From Gammaproteobacteria bacterium (GTDB lineage: Bacteria > Pseudomonadota > Gammaproteobacteria > Pseudomonadales > Azotimanducaceae): DNA of 32,180 bases. Shown here one piece after another: positions 1 through 7,862 of the stretch (the first letter of the stretch is position 1; each line of letters opens with the position of its first letter). Made by a program: the position numbers and the translations under genes. The stretch covers positions 12,445 to 44,624 of the forward strand of contig PBRQ01000023.1 of NCBI GenBank assembly GCA_002725995.1, in the 5' to 3' direction. The notes below the pieces were generated by a model. That model was given only the letters and a program-made list of their open reading frames with translations. It was not told where the DNA came from and ran no database searches.

Positions 1-1452
1 TCCGCTAGCAGGGTGAAAGTGCAGCTGAATGCTGAGTACGCTGATGCTCCACCGGCGACCCACATTATGGCGGCTATGGGTGATCAGCCCAGTGGTGGTG
101 TTGGTCCACCTGGAGTCCCAGGTGGCTCAGGTGGCATTACCGGCAACGGTCATCTTGGGGAAGTCACACTGCAGCTAACACCCAGCCAAACGAGAGACCT
201 GAGAACCCAGGAGGTTGCTGATATTTGGCGGGAGATGCATGGCCCTATCACCGATGCCGTTGAGCTGAAATTTGCTACATCACTGTTCTCTTCTGGAAAC
301 GACATCGATATTCAACTTGAGGGAGACAATGTTGATGAACTGCGAATCGTCGCGGAAAAACTCCGATTCAAGCTGGCTGAATACCCGGGAGTCGTTGATA
401 TAACAGACTCCTTCAGATCAGGTAAACAGGAATTGAAATTGTCCATCCTTCCGTCTGGTGAATCCCTTGGCCTCACGCTTGCCGGCCTTGGACGGCAGGT
501 CAGACAAGCCTTTTATGGTGAAGAGGCACAACGTATTCAACGGGGACGGGACGATGTTCGCGTCATGGTTCGCTACACCGAAGAAGAACGCAAAACCCTC
601 GGCTCACTGGATACCATGCGCATACGCACACCAAGTGGCTCTGAAGTACCCTTCGCGACTGTCGCCAACGCTGAGCTGGGTCGAGGATTCTCATCGATTC
701 GCCGTGTGGACCGAAGACGAGTCGTTAACGTTGTAGCAGATGTTGACCGAACCCAGATTACAGCCAATGCAGTGATAGCGGATTTAAGCAGGGGTGCTAT
801 CCAGGAACTGATGCTTCCTTTCCCCCGCGTAACCTATCGTCTTGAAGGCCAGCAGGCCGATCAGGCGGAAGCTGTCGCAAGCCTTGTACCTCTATTTGCA
901 ATGGCGCTCTTTATCATCTTTGCATTATTGGCCGTTCCCCTCAGGTCCTATTTTCAACCTCTCATTATTATGAGCGTGATTCCCTTTGCCTTCGTCGGTG
1001 CTATCTGGGGGCATCTCATCATGAAGAACCTGGGATTTGTAACGGGACTCGCGATGATGTCTGTGTTGGGTTTTATCGCTGCCTCCGGTGTGGTTGTGAA
1101 CTCCAGCCTGGTACTGGTGCATAGTATTAACTTCAGACGCTCAGTTGGTGATTCCATCAATGAAGCGGTAATCCATGCCGCGGTATCCCGATGCCGGCCA
1201 ATACTGCTGACATCCATGACCACCTTTGTGGGTTTATCACCTTTGATGTTAAACAAGAGTGTACAGGCGCAATTCCTGGTACCTATGGCAGTTTCGCTGG
1301 CATTTGGTGTGCTGTTCGCCACTCTTGTTACTTTGCTGGTAGTTCCATCTGCCTACCTCGTGCTTCACGACCTGGCGAACCTTATCAGACGTACGGGTGA
1401 ACAGGTTCTGGTAGAGGATAAAACGGCCGGCTCTGCTTCAGGGTTGCAGTAG
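1..1452 (+). CDS. RND-family efflux transporter permease, C-terminal part (5' truncated by window edge)
   Basis: This is the C-terminal ~483 residues of an inner-membrane RND pump (AcrB/MexB superfamily, proton-driven drug or solute export with a periplasmic adaptor and an outer-membrane channel). The frame is open from base 1, so the GTG at 13 is not a real start. The first ~280 residues look like the second periplasmic porter loop, including a typical RIRTPSGSEVPFATVA stretch. They are followed by a block of hydrophobic helices (for example VPLFAMALFIIFALLAVP and AVSLAFGVLFATLVTLLVVP) with the RND features SGVVVNSSLVLV and RCRPILLTSMTTFVGLSPLML. It ends with a TAG 14 bases from the convergent Nudix gene. 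The substrate cannot be told from this half, and the adaptor gene must lie upstream of the window. Confidence 0.9.
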   Translation, partial: SASRVKVQLNAEYADAPPATHIMAAMGDQPSGGVGPPGVPGGSGGITGNGHLGEVTLQLTPSQTRDLRTQEVADIWREMHGPITDAVELKFATSLFSSGNDIDIQLEGDNVDELRIVAEKLRFKLAEYPGVVDITDSFRSGKQELKLSILPSGESLGLTLAGLGRQVRQAFYGEEAQRIQRGRDDVRVMVRYTEEERKTLGSLDTMRIRTPSGSEVPFATVANAELGRGFSSIRRVDRRRVVNVVADVDRTQITANAVIADLSRGAIQELMLPFPRVTYRLEGQQADQAEAVASLVPLFAMALFIIFALLAVPLRSYFQPLIIMSVIPFAFVGAIWGHLIMKNLGFVTGLAMMSVLGFIAASGVVVNSSLVLVHSINFRRSVGDSINEAVIHAAVSRCRPILLTSMTTFVGLSPLMLNKSVQAQFLVPMAVSLAFGVLFATLVTLLVVPSAYLVLHDLANLIRRTGEQVLVEDKTAGSASGLQ

Positions 1453-1466
1453 TGCGGTGCTATTAG

Positions 1467-2012
1467 TCAGGGCTGGCGGCTTTCATAAATGATATCCAGC
1501 GTTCTGACCGGGAAGGAATCGGTCTTCCTGTCTTTAAAGTAGTATTCCAGGGTTTGGGTGATAACAGGAAAGGCGAGTTCATTCCAAGGAATTTCTGCTT
1601 CATCAAATAGCCGAGTTTCTACTGTTTCGTCGCCAGCGCTGAAGTTCAGGTCGGTCAGTCGGGCGCGAAAAAACATATATACCTGGGAGATATGGGGCAG
1701 GCTGAATACTGTGTAGAGGTCAATGATTTCAGCATTGGCGTTGGCTTCTTCAGAAGTTTCTCTCAAAGCCCCCTGCGAAATAGATTCATTGTTTTCCATG
1801 AATCCGGCAGGGATTGTCCACATGCCGGACCTTGGATTAATTGCGCGCTTGCAAAGAAGCACCTTGTCTTCATGAATGGGCAGACATCCAGCAATAATTC
1901 GAGGGTTCTGGTAGTGAATACGTTCACATACATCACACACATATCTGGGCTTGGTGTCACCCTCAGGTATACGCTGGCTAACAGGCTCGCCACAACGGCT
2001 GCAAAATTTCAT
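1467..2012 (-). CDS. Nudix hydrolase with N-terminal zinc ribbon
   Basis: A 181-residue protein. It begins with a zinc ribbon (two CxxC pairs, CSRC near residue 4 and CDVC near residue 26) followed by a Nudix fold. The Nudix box reads GFMENNESISQGALRETSEE, matching GX5EX7REUXEE. Family members hydrolyse a nucleoside diphosphate linked to another moiety; zinc-ribbon forms include NADH pyrophosphatase and ADP-ribose pyrophosphatase relatives. The protein is shorter than NudC (~257 aa) and lacks its N-terminal domain, so the substrate is unassigned. ATG start. It is divergent from a second Nudix gene 61 bases away. Confidence 0.85.
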   Translation of the reverse strand: MKFCSRCGEPVSQRIPEGDTKPRYVCDVCERIHYQNPRIIAGCLPIHEDKVLLCKRAINPRSGMWTIPAGFMENNESISQGALRETSEEANANAEIIDLYTVFSLPHISQVYMFFRARLTDLNFSAGDETVETRLFDEAEIPWNELAFPVITQTLEYYFKDRKTDSFPVRTLDIIYESRQP

Positions 2013-2073
2013 ATTGTTGAGTATAAACGTTAAGCTCTGACTTAATCACCCACTATCAACTTGCAGCACCGGC

Positions 2074-2642
2074 ATGATCGAAGATTTGAAGAAAAGGTTG
2101 ATGGCCCCCGTCGAGGATGTGTTTGTTGATGGTCAGCACAAGCGGGAGAAAGCAGCTGTCTTGCTAGCGATACAGCGGCAACCGGAACCTACTCTCATAT
2201 TGACACAACGCTCTTCGAACCTGGGTAGCCATGGCGGCGAAGTTGCATGGCCTGGGGGCAAGCATGATGCTATTGATGGTTGCCTGGAAACGACTTTACT
2301 GAGAGAAACGTGGGAAGAAATCGGGCTGCCACCGGAAAAGTTAACATTGTCACTGATCTCCGTCCCTTCATTTCCAAGTTTGGTCTGGTGGTGACTCCTT
2401 ACGTCGGGTTTGTCGATGAACCTGTGAATCTGAAAGTAAATCCTGAGGAGCTTGAATCCATATTCATGGTGCCCCTGGCCTGGCTCAAAACTGATCCAAG
2501 ATCACAGACTGATGTCATCACACGTTATGGAGAGACACATCACATTCCGGTTTACCATTATGGCGAGTACAAAATATGGGGTTTGACAGCCATGATTTTG
2601 TGGGAGTTCATGGTCAGGGGTATGGCGGTAGATTCGAGCTAG
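2074..2642 (+). pseudogene. CoA pyrophosphatase-like Nudix hydrolase, frameshifted
   Basis: Two overlapping frames together make one ~190-residue Nudix protein of the NudL/CoA-diphosphatase type. Frame 1 (2074-2394) carries the family signature LTQRSSNLGSHGGEVAWPGG and the Nudix core LLRETWEEIGL, then degenerates after PPEK. The expected continuation (VNIVTDLRPFISKFGLVVTP, then YVGFVDE) lies in the -1 frame and runs to the TAG at 2640-2642. The switch falls at 2336-2341, in GGAAAAGTTAAC. One extra A in the AAAA run would restore PPEKVNIV. It is therefore a one-base deletion, a sequencing error, or (less likely, because the P-site pairing is poor) a -1 slip at A-AAG. The intact protein would cleave CoA or its derivatives to 3',5'-ADP and acyl-phosphopantetheine. 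No strong ribosome-binding site is visible before the ATG. Confidence 0.8.
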
Positions 2643-2721
2643 GGTGTCTATGGTAAGCTTTAAGGCACGTTATTTAAAAACACTTTACTTAGAAAAACGT
2701 CCATAGCAGTTGGGAGAAGGA

Positions 2722-3249
2722 ATGATTTATCGTCTCGGAGAGCGGGTACCGGAATTTCGTGGAGAAGATTATTGGGTTGCTGACAATGCAACGATTATTG
2801 GGTCAGTGATTCTCGAGAATAATGTTGGCATCTGGTTCAACGCTGTTCTTCGAGGTGACAATGAAATGATACGGGTTGGTGATAATTCTAATGTCCAGGA
2901 TGGCGTTGTTATCCACACAGACGTAAATGGCCTGGATGTCAATATCGGTAAGGGTGTCACGATTGGTCATCAGGCCATGCTGCATGGGTGTGATATTGGC
3001 GACAATTCCCTCGTTGGTATCAATGCCGTGATTCTGGATGGTGTGAAGGTTGGCAGGAACTGTCTCATTGGTGCCAATTCACTGATTACAGCGGGTAAGG
3101 AAATTCCTGACGGATCAATGGTGATGGGTTCTCCGGGGAAAGTAGTGAGGCAGCTAAGCGCGGAAGAGATCACTGGACTGGAATCCAGTGCATCAGTTTA
3201 TGTGGAAAACTTCAAACGTTACAGGGCAGGCCTGAGTCTTTCGTCCTGA
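2722..3249 (+). CDS. yrdA: Gamma-carbonic anhydrase-like hexapeptide-repeat protein (YrdA family)
   Basis: A 175-residue left-handed beta-helix protein. Imperfect hexapeptide repeats run through most of its length ([63 protein letters not shown]). The metal-site histidines expected in the family are seen in the VIHTD, IGHQ and LHGC contexts. YrdA proteins bind zinc and resemble gamma-class carbonic anhydrase, but many lack demonstrated activity. I prefer the ATG at 2722, preceded at close range by GGGAGAAGGA, over the upstream TTG at 2710. Confidence 0.9.
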   Translation: MIYRLGERVPEFRGEDYWVADNATIIGSVILENNVGIWFNAVLRGDNEMIRVGDNSNVQDGVVIHTDVNGLDVNIGKGVTIGHQAMLHGCDIGDNSLVGINAVILDGVKVGRNCLIGANSLITAGKEIPDGSMVMGSPGKVVRQLSAEEITGLESSASVYVENFKRYRAGLSLSS

Positions 3250-3364
3250 TAAGCGAACAAGCACAAATCTCTTGGTTGGGGATATAGTCGCCAGTTTCCT
3301 GCGCTCTAACAGCAGAGCTACGTCCTTTAGTCAGATAGATCAATGTTGATTAGCGTTCACAAAC

Positions 3365-3393
3365 TTGGAATCTGCGGTGGAGCGCGCTATAGT
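3365..3393 (+). promoter_or_regulatory. Predicted sigma-70 promoter for the leuA leader and leuA
   Basis: TTGGAA at 3365-3370 and TATAGT at 3388-3393 are separated by exactly 17 bases, a good match to the housekeeping consensus. Transcription would start near 3400, about 30 bases before the leader ATG at 3430 and over 200 bases before leuA. That layout is typical of an attenuation leader. Confidence 0.6.
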
Positions 3394-3429
3394 TCTCTAT
3401 TCTCAGTAACCATATTCGATTACACAGGC

Positions 3430-3528
3430 ATGAAATTTTCGACATCCGATAATTCTACAAACAGCGACGTCAGGTTGCTGTTGCCTGCTATTGCCCTCAC
3501 TGATCTAGACCTACGACTGCCGTTGTAG
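3430..3528 (+). CDS. Predicted leucine leader peptide upstream of leuA
   Basis: A 32-codon frame, starting MKFSTSDNSTNSDV, ends with a strikingly leucine-rich tail: RLLLPAIALTDLDLRLPL. Eight of its last 18 codons are Leu (TTG, CTG, TTG, CTC, CTA, CTA, CTG, TTG), including two normally rare CTA codons. It terminates about 60-95 bases before leuA and lies downstream of a good promoter. In amino-acid attenuation, stalling at such codons when charged tRNA-Leu is scarce changes RNA folding and lets transcription continue. The frame can be extended upstream to 3343, but the promoter position argues for the ATG at 3430. The Shine-Dalgarno sequence is weak. The function is inferred from composition and position. 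Confidence 0.6.
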   Translation: MKFSTSDNSTNSDVRLLLPAIALTDLDLRLPL

Positions 3529-3529
3529 G
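3510..3529 (+). promoter_or_regulatory. Stem-loop overlapping the end of the leader peptide
   Basis: CCTACGAC (3510-3517) pairs with GTTGTAGG (3522-3529) around a TGCC loop: eight pairs with one G-U. It spans the last Leu codons and the stop of the leader peptide, where the pause/regulatory hairpin of an attenuator would lie. A second small hairpin, TGGGA-GCCG-TCCCA at 3589-3602, could be the distal element, but it has only two Ts after it. The terminator is therefore not convincingly identified. Confidence 0.4.
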
Positions 3530-3623
3530 CGGCCTGTCCAAATTCCTGCACCGTTCGCTCTAGTCAGAAATCAATCCCGCGTAATTTGTGGGAGCCGTCC
3601 CATTAACCTCAAGTGGCAACAAA

Positions 3624-5336
3624 ATGAAGGCAGAAGATCAGTCGATAAATAGGGAAAACGCATCTCCCAGGAAGATGCCGTTTCACAAGTACAAAGCGTT
3701 TGAACCAATTTCGTTACCGGACCGTACCTGGCCGAATAAAACAATTACAGTGGCCCCGCGATGGTGCAGCGTGGACCTGCGAGACGGGAATCAGGCGCTC
3801 GTGGAGCCGATGACACCCGCTGAAAAACAGAAACTGTATGACCTGCTGATTGAATTGGGTTTCAAGGAGATAGAGGTCGGATTTCCAGCCGCGTCACAAA
3901 CTGATTTCGATTTCGTCAGAAGTATTATTGAAGAAGATCTGATTCCGGATGACGTTACTATTCAGGTACTTTGCCAGGCGCGCGAGGAACTGATTACCCG
4001 GACCTGTGAAGCGGTAGCTGGTGCCCGCAATGTCATTTTTCACCTCTACAATTCAACCTCGACCCTGCAGCGCAAAGTGGTGTTCAACATGAGTCGTGAA
4101 GAGGTGATAAAACTTGCCACTGATGCGACGGAACTTGTTAAGGCGCATGTCTCGGAACTTGAGGCATCTGGAACAAATGTGACACTTCAGTATTCGCCCG
4201 AAAGTTACACTGCGACAGAAATGGATTTTGCAGTCGAGATTTGTGCTGCGGTGATGAACGTATGGCAACCCTCTGTTGAAAAGAAGATTATCCTTAATCT
4301 CCCTTCTACGGTAGAAATGGCGACGCCGAATGTCTATGCGGACCAGCTTGAGTGGTTTATCCGCAATTTGCCCAATCGAGAATGTGCTGCCATCAGTCTG
4401 CACACTCACAATGACAGGGGAACGGGAATTGCCGCATCGGAACTTGGTTTAATGGCAGGTGCGGACCGAATTGAGGGAACCCTGTTTGGCAATGGTGAAC
4501 GAACCGGGAACTGCGATGTCATTACCATGGCGATGAACATGTTCTCCCAGGGCGTTGATCCGAATTTATATCTTTCTGACATGCAGAAGATTGTTGCGGT
4601 TTCTGAAGAGTGTACAAAGATCAATATCCATATGCGTCAACCCTATGCGGGAGAGCTGGTCTTTACTGCCTTCTCCGGCTCGCACCAGGATGCCATCAGG
4701 AAGGGTATGTCGTTTGTGGAATCCGGTGGAGACGAGGCATGGGAGGTCCCTTATCTTCCAATTGATCCGGCTGATGTGGGCGGCTCCTATCGTGAAACTG
4801 TTAGAGTTAATAGCCAGTCAGGAAAAGGTGGTGTGGCTTTCATTCTCGAAAATTATTTTGGCGTGTCTTTGCCACGAAATATTTTGCTGGAATTCAGCCC
4901 CATAGTGCAGCAACTTTCGGAAGCAGATGGTGGTGAGTTAAAACCTGATCAGATCTGGGACGCCTTTGTATCGGAATACATCGAAGTGGATGGTCCCTAT
5001 CAACTAGTTGACTACCGGGTCAGTTCCGTTGCCGATGAAAAGCAGGCCTGCGACGCGAAAATTAAAGTTGCTGAGAGTGAAATCAATACACACGGTGAAG
5101 GTTCTGGACCTATTGATGCATTCATTGAAGGTCTGGTAACAACGCTGAACGAACCGCTGAGTGTCGTTGACTATCAGGAATATGCTCTAACGGAGGGCAG
5201 TGAGGCGCAGGCTATCTGTATCCTTTCCATCAGTGATGAAAAGCAGAACAGGTACTATGGGGTTGGTATCAGTCAGAACACTACAACTGCCGCGTTCAAG
5301 TCGATCATCGCTGCCATTAACAGAAAATGGGTGTAG
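3624..5336 (+). CDS. leuA: 2-isopropylmalate synthase
   Basis: Catalyses acetyl-CoA plus 2-oxoisovalerate to 2-isopropylmalate, the committed step of leucine synthesis. It is the long form seen in pseudomonads and actinobacteria (about 570 residues). The N-terminal TIM barrel shows WCSVDLRDGNQALVEPM, IEVGFPAASQTDFDFVR, the metal-binding LHTHNDRG, and LFGNGERTGNCD. The C-terminal ~130 residues form the leucine-binding LeuA regulatory domain (the GSGPIDAFIEGL region). A GTG at 3588 would add 12 residues; I prefer the ATG at 3624. An internal ATG at 3675 (MPFHKYKAFEP) matches where many homologues begin, so the start is uncertain. It follows the predicted leucine-rich leader and is alone in its transcript, with leuBCD not nearby. 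Confidence 0.95.
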   Translation: MKAEDQSINRENASPRKMPFHKYKAFEPISLPDRTWPNKTITVAPRWCSVDLRDGNQALVEPMTPAEKQKLYDLLIELGFKEIEVGFPAASQTDFDFVRSIIEEDLIPDDVTIQVLCQAREELITRTCEAVAGARNVIFHLYNSTSTLQRKVVFNMSREEVIKLATDATELVKAHVSELEASGTNVTLQYSPESYTATEMDFAVEICAAVMNVWQPSVEKKIILNLPSTVEMATPNVYADQLEWFIRNLPNRECAAISLHTHNDRGTGIAASELGLMAGADRIEGTLFGNGERTGNCDVITMAMNMFSQGVDPNLYLSDMQKIVAVSEECTKINIHMRQPYAGELVFTAFSGSHQDAIRKGMSFVESGGDEAWEVPYLPIDPADVGGSYRETVRVNSQSGKGGVAFILENYFGVSLPRNILLEFSPIVQQLSEADGGELKPDQIWDAFVSEYIEVDGPYQLVDYRVSSVADEKQACDAKIKVAESEINTHGEGSGPIDAFIEGLVTTLNEPLSVVDYQEYALTEGSEAQAICILSISDEKQNRYYGVGISQNTTTAAFKSIIAAINRKWV

Positions 5337-5367
5337 TTCGTGGATTGCCCATAGGGCAAACACGAAC
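5336..5367 (+). terminator. Strong stem-loop at the 3' end of leuA
   Basis: Outer arms GTTCGTG (5336-5342) and CACGAAC (5361-5367) enclose inner arms TTGCCC (5345-5350) and GGGCAA (5354-5359) with an ATA loop. There is no T-run directly downstream, only a TTTT about 10 bases later. It may be a factor-assisted terminator or an RNA-stabilising structure for leuA. It begins at the last base of the leuA stop codon. Confidence 0.45.
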
Positions 5368-5568
5368 GCGGCAGTGTTTTCACATGGTTCGACGATGCAA
5401 AAACCATTAAAGCCGACCCTGAAGTGATGCTGATTCGATGAATTTCAGTAGTTAGGTAGCAGACTATCCAATCCGGTGTGAAACTAACGATTACTGTAAT
5501 CATTACGAATGGTATTAGTTGATTGGTTCAAACTCACCAATTCACTTTAACTTACAGCATCGAGGCAA

Positions 5569-6834
5569 CTAGCCTTCCTGCTCCGCCGGCTCCAATATCC
5601 GCGCAGTACGAATCATATTGTCCTGGATCTGCACTATCTCTATTCGATAGTCGCCAATCACCATGCAGACATTGGATTCTGGAATATTTTCCAGGTACTC
5701 GGTAATGAGTCCATTGAGCGTTTTGGGACCTTCCTGGGGCAGATCCCAGCCGAGGGATCGATTGATCAGGCGGATGTGGGCGCCACCATCAACCATGTAG
5801 CTGCCATCATCCTGGTGATGAATATCAGTACTGATAGCGGCAAGGTCAGTGGTGAATTCTCCAACGATCTCCTCGAGGATATCCTCGAGGGTGACGATTC
5901 CTTCGATGTCACCATACTCGTCCACCACTAGCCCGATCCTTTCCTTGCGCAGCTGAAAATTGTAGAGCTGTGTTTGCAGCGGTGTGTTTTCCGGCACGAA
6001 GTAGGGGTCTTCCAGTTCCTGCAGCATCGCTGCTTTCGATAAGGTTCCTTCGGTGAGAAATTTTGCAGCGTTGCGTAAATGCAGCATGCCAATAATCTTA
6101 TCGACGTCCTCTTTGAATACTGGCATTCGAGTGTGCTGTGCTGAGCGGATTTGGATAATGATGTCTTCCAGGTCATCATCAATATCGATGCCGTCTATTT
6201 CAGGGCGTGGAACCATGATGTCATCAACGGTCACCTTGTCCAGGTCCAGAATGCCCAGCATCATGTTCTGCGGGCGATCGGCTATCTTTGAGCCTTCGAA
6301 TACGAGTGTACGAAGTTCATCCTTGGTCAGGTTATCGTCTGAAGCATCTTCATACTTAATGCCTAACATCCAGAGCAGACCGTTGGAGACGCCATTCACC
6401 ATCCAAACCAGTGGATAGAGTATCCACAACAAAGGTCGCAGGATATGTGATGACGGCAGTGCCAGTTTCTCAGGGTATGCAGCGGCAATCGTTTTGGGTG
6501 CAACTTCAGCCAAGATCAGAAATATCAGGGTACAGGCGATTGGCGCGATAGCCACAGCACTTTCTCCCAGCAACCGCAGGGCGATTATTGTTGCAATAGA
6601 TGCGGCGGTAAAGTTGACAAAGTTGTTGCCGATCAGGATTACCCCGAGCAGCCGGTCGGGTCTTTCGAGCAGTCGGCTTGCGCGTTTCGCGCCGCTATTC
6701 CCTTTGTTTGCAAGGTGCTTCAACCGATAGCGGTTGAGGGCCATCATTGCAGTCTCGGAACCTGAAAAATAAGCTGAAAGTATTATCAGCAGGATCATGG
6801 AGCCAAATAGCGCCCCAATTGAGGGATCGTCCAA
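5569..6834 (-). CDS. yfjD: CNNM/CorB-type membrane protein with CBS pair and CorC/HlyC domain
   Basis: A 421-residue inner-membrane protein. An N-terminal DUF21 transmembrane region (IILSAYFSGSETAMMALNRYRL, then helices to about residue 150) is followed by two CBS domains (DIMVPRPEIDGID; VVDEYGDIEGIVTLEDILEEIVGEF) and a CorC_HlyC C-terminal domain (DGGAHIRLINRSLGWDLP). The family is linked to magnesium and other cation transport and export. The start is a TTG at 6834 with GAGG about ten bases upstream; an ATG at 6798 is the alternative but would clip the first helix. Its position next to ypjD and ffh is conserved in gammaproteobacteria. Confidence 0.9.
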   Translation of the reverse strand: MDDPSIGALFGSMILLIILSAYFSGSETAMMALNRYRLKHLANKGNSGAKRASRLLERPDRLLGVILIGNNFVNFTAASIATIIALRLLGESAVAIAPIACTLIFLILAEVAPKTIAAAYPEKLALPSSHILRPLLWILYPLVWMVNGVSNGLLWMLGIKYEDASDDNLTKDELRTLVFEGSKIADRPQNMMLGILDLDKVTVDDIMVPRPEIDGIDIDDDLEDIIIQIRSAQHTRMPVFKEDVDKIIGMLHLRNAAKFLTEGTLSKAAMLQELEDPYFVPENTPLQTQLYNFQLRKERIGLVVDEYGDIEGIVTLEDILEEIVGEFTTDLAAISTDIHHQDDGSYMVDGGAHIRLINRSLGWDLPQEGPKTLNGLITEYLENIPESNVCMVIGDYRIEIVQIQDNMIRTARILEPAEQEG

Positions 6835-6989
6835 AAACGGTTGACCTCGTATTAAATATTGGAGGCCACTTGTATCGAATAAGGCTTGTTTGTGTCAAGT
6901 GCCTTTGTGACCAGGTTCGAATATAGGAAGCCACAAGTAGGTTTTGATGGTGGCAGTAGCCGTACCCACAAATACGTTGTCTTAAGGGG

Positions 6990-7790
6990 TTAAACTCTGC
7001 CGAGAATGATTTCGAGTACTAGTTTGCTGCCAAAATATCCCAGCGCAAGGAGTACGAATCCGGTCAGGACCCACCGGGATGCAATTGCACCACGCCAGCC
7101 TAGTTTGTATCTCCCCCACAGCAATACTGCGAACACCAGCCACGCGGCCAGGGTAATGACAGTATGGTGCATTAGGCCAGGACCCTCGATGTTCTCCAGG
7201 AATATGAACCCTGACGCAATCGATATGCTAAGAAAGGTCAGGCCAACCCAGAGGGTCTCGAAAAGCAGGGCTTCCATGGTCTGGAGCGGTGGAAGTCGTT
7301 TCAGCATGCCCAGGTTCCGGTGTTTCATTTCGTAGTCACCGAAAGAAAGCAGCGCCGCCTGCAACGCAGCTATAGCCAGCAGGCTGTATGCAATCACCGA
7401 CAATACAATATGGGAGAGGATGCCGGGGGTGATATCCGACCTTGGCAGGTAGGAGTCATGCATGAAAAGCTCAAGGAGTAGGCTTATAGCGCCCAGTGGA
7501 AATATGACTATGAATAAATTTTCCAATGGCCGCCTAAAACTGCTGATCAGTACAATGGCCGAAATCGAGACCGCCATCAGGGATAGCATTGGATAGATGC
7601 CCAGGTTGATTCCGGCAGCCCCATACAGGTCAAAATAAACGGTAGTACCATGGAGCAGGACGGCAAGCAAAGCCAGGCCACTGACGGCTAGTTTGACTCG
7701 GGGAATATCTCTGCTGAGGCTTTGGAACTGAATGCCGCTGCTCACCAGGTAAAGAACACTGGCGACGACGCCTGGTATTTCAGGATTCAT
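6990..7790 (-). CDS. ypjD: YpjD/CcsA-like inner-membrane cytochrome c assembly-family protein
   Basis: About 266 residues with roughly eight hydrophobic helices, matching the length and order of the CcsA/CcmF-like YpjD family. Visible features include HIVLSVIAYSLLAIAALQAALLS, a conserved HHTVITLAAWLVFAVLLWGR helix and GWRGAIASRWVLTGF near the end. Family members carry histidines suited to haem handling, but a precise role for YpjD is not established (a link to magnesium-exporter CorB-type proteins has been proposed). I chose the ATG at 7790; a longer frame starts at 7844 and would add 18 less plausible residues. It is divergent from ffh and in tandem with yfjD after a 155-base gap. Confidence 0.85.
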   Translation of the reverse strand: MNPEIPGVVASVLYLVSSGIQFQSLSRDIPRVKLAVSGLALLAVLLHGTTVYFDLYGAAGINLGIYPMLSLMAVSISAIVLISSFRRPLENLFIVIFPLGAISLLLELFMHDSYLPRSDITPGILSHIVLSVIAYSLLAIAALQAALLSFGDYEMKHRNLGMLKRLPPLQTMEALLFETLWVGLTFLSISIASGFIFLENIEGPGLMHHTVITLAAWLVFAVLLWGRYKLGWRGAIASRWVLTGFVLLALGYFGSKLVLEIILGRV

Positions 7791-7862
7791 GTTTAACATT
7801 CTCAGCTGGTTGTTCTGATACGTTATAATAACAGGTTCCATCAATGCGAATCGGGAGAAGGG

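Noticed and set aside
7792-7829. Full ffh promoter around TATAAT at 7824
   Set aside because: The -10 is perfect, but no acceptable -35 occurs 15-19 bases upstream, so it was mentioned under ffh and not listed as a promoter.
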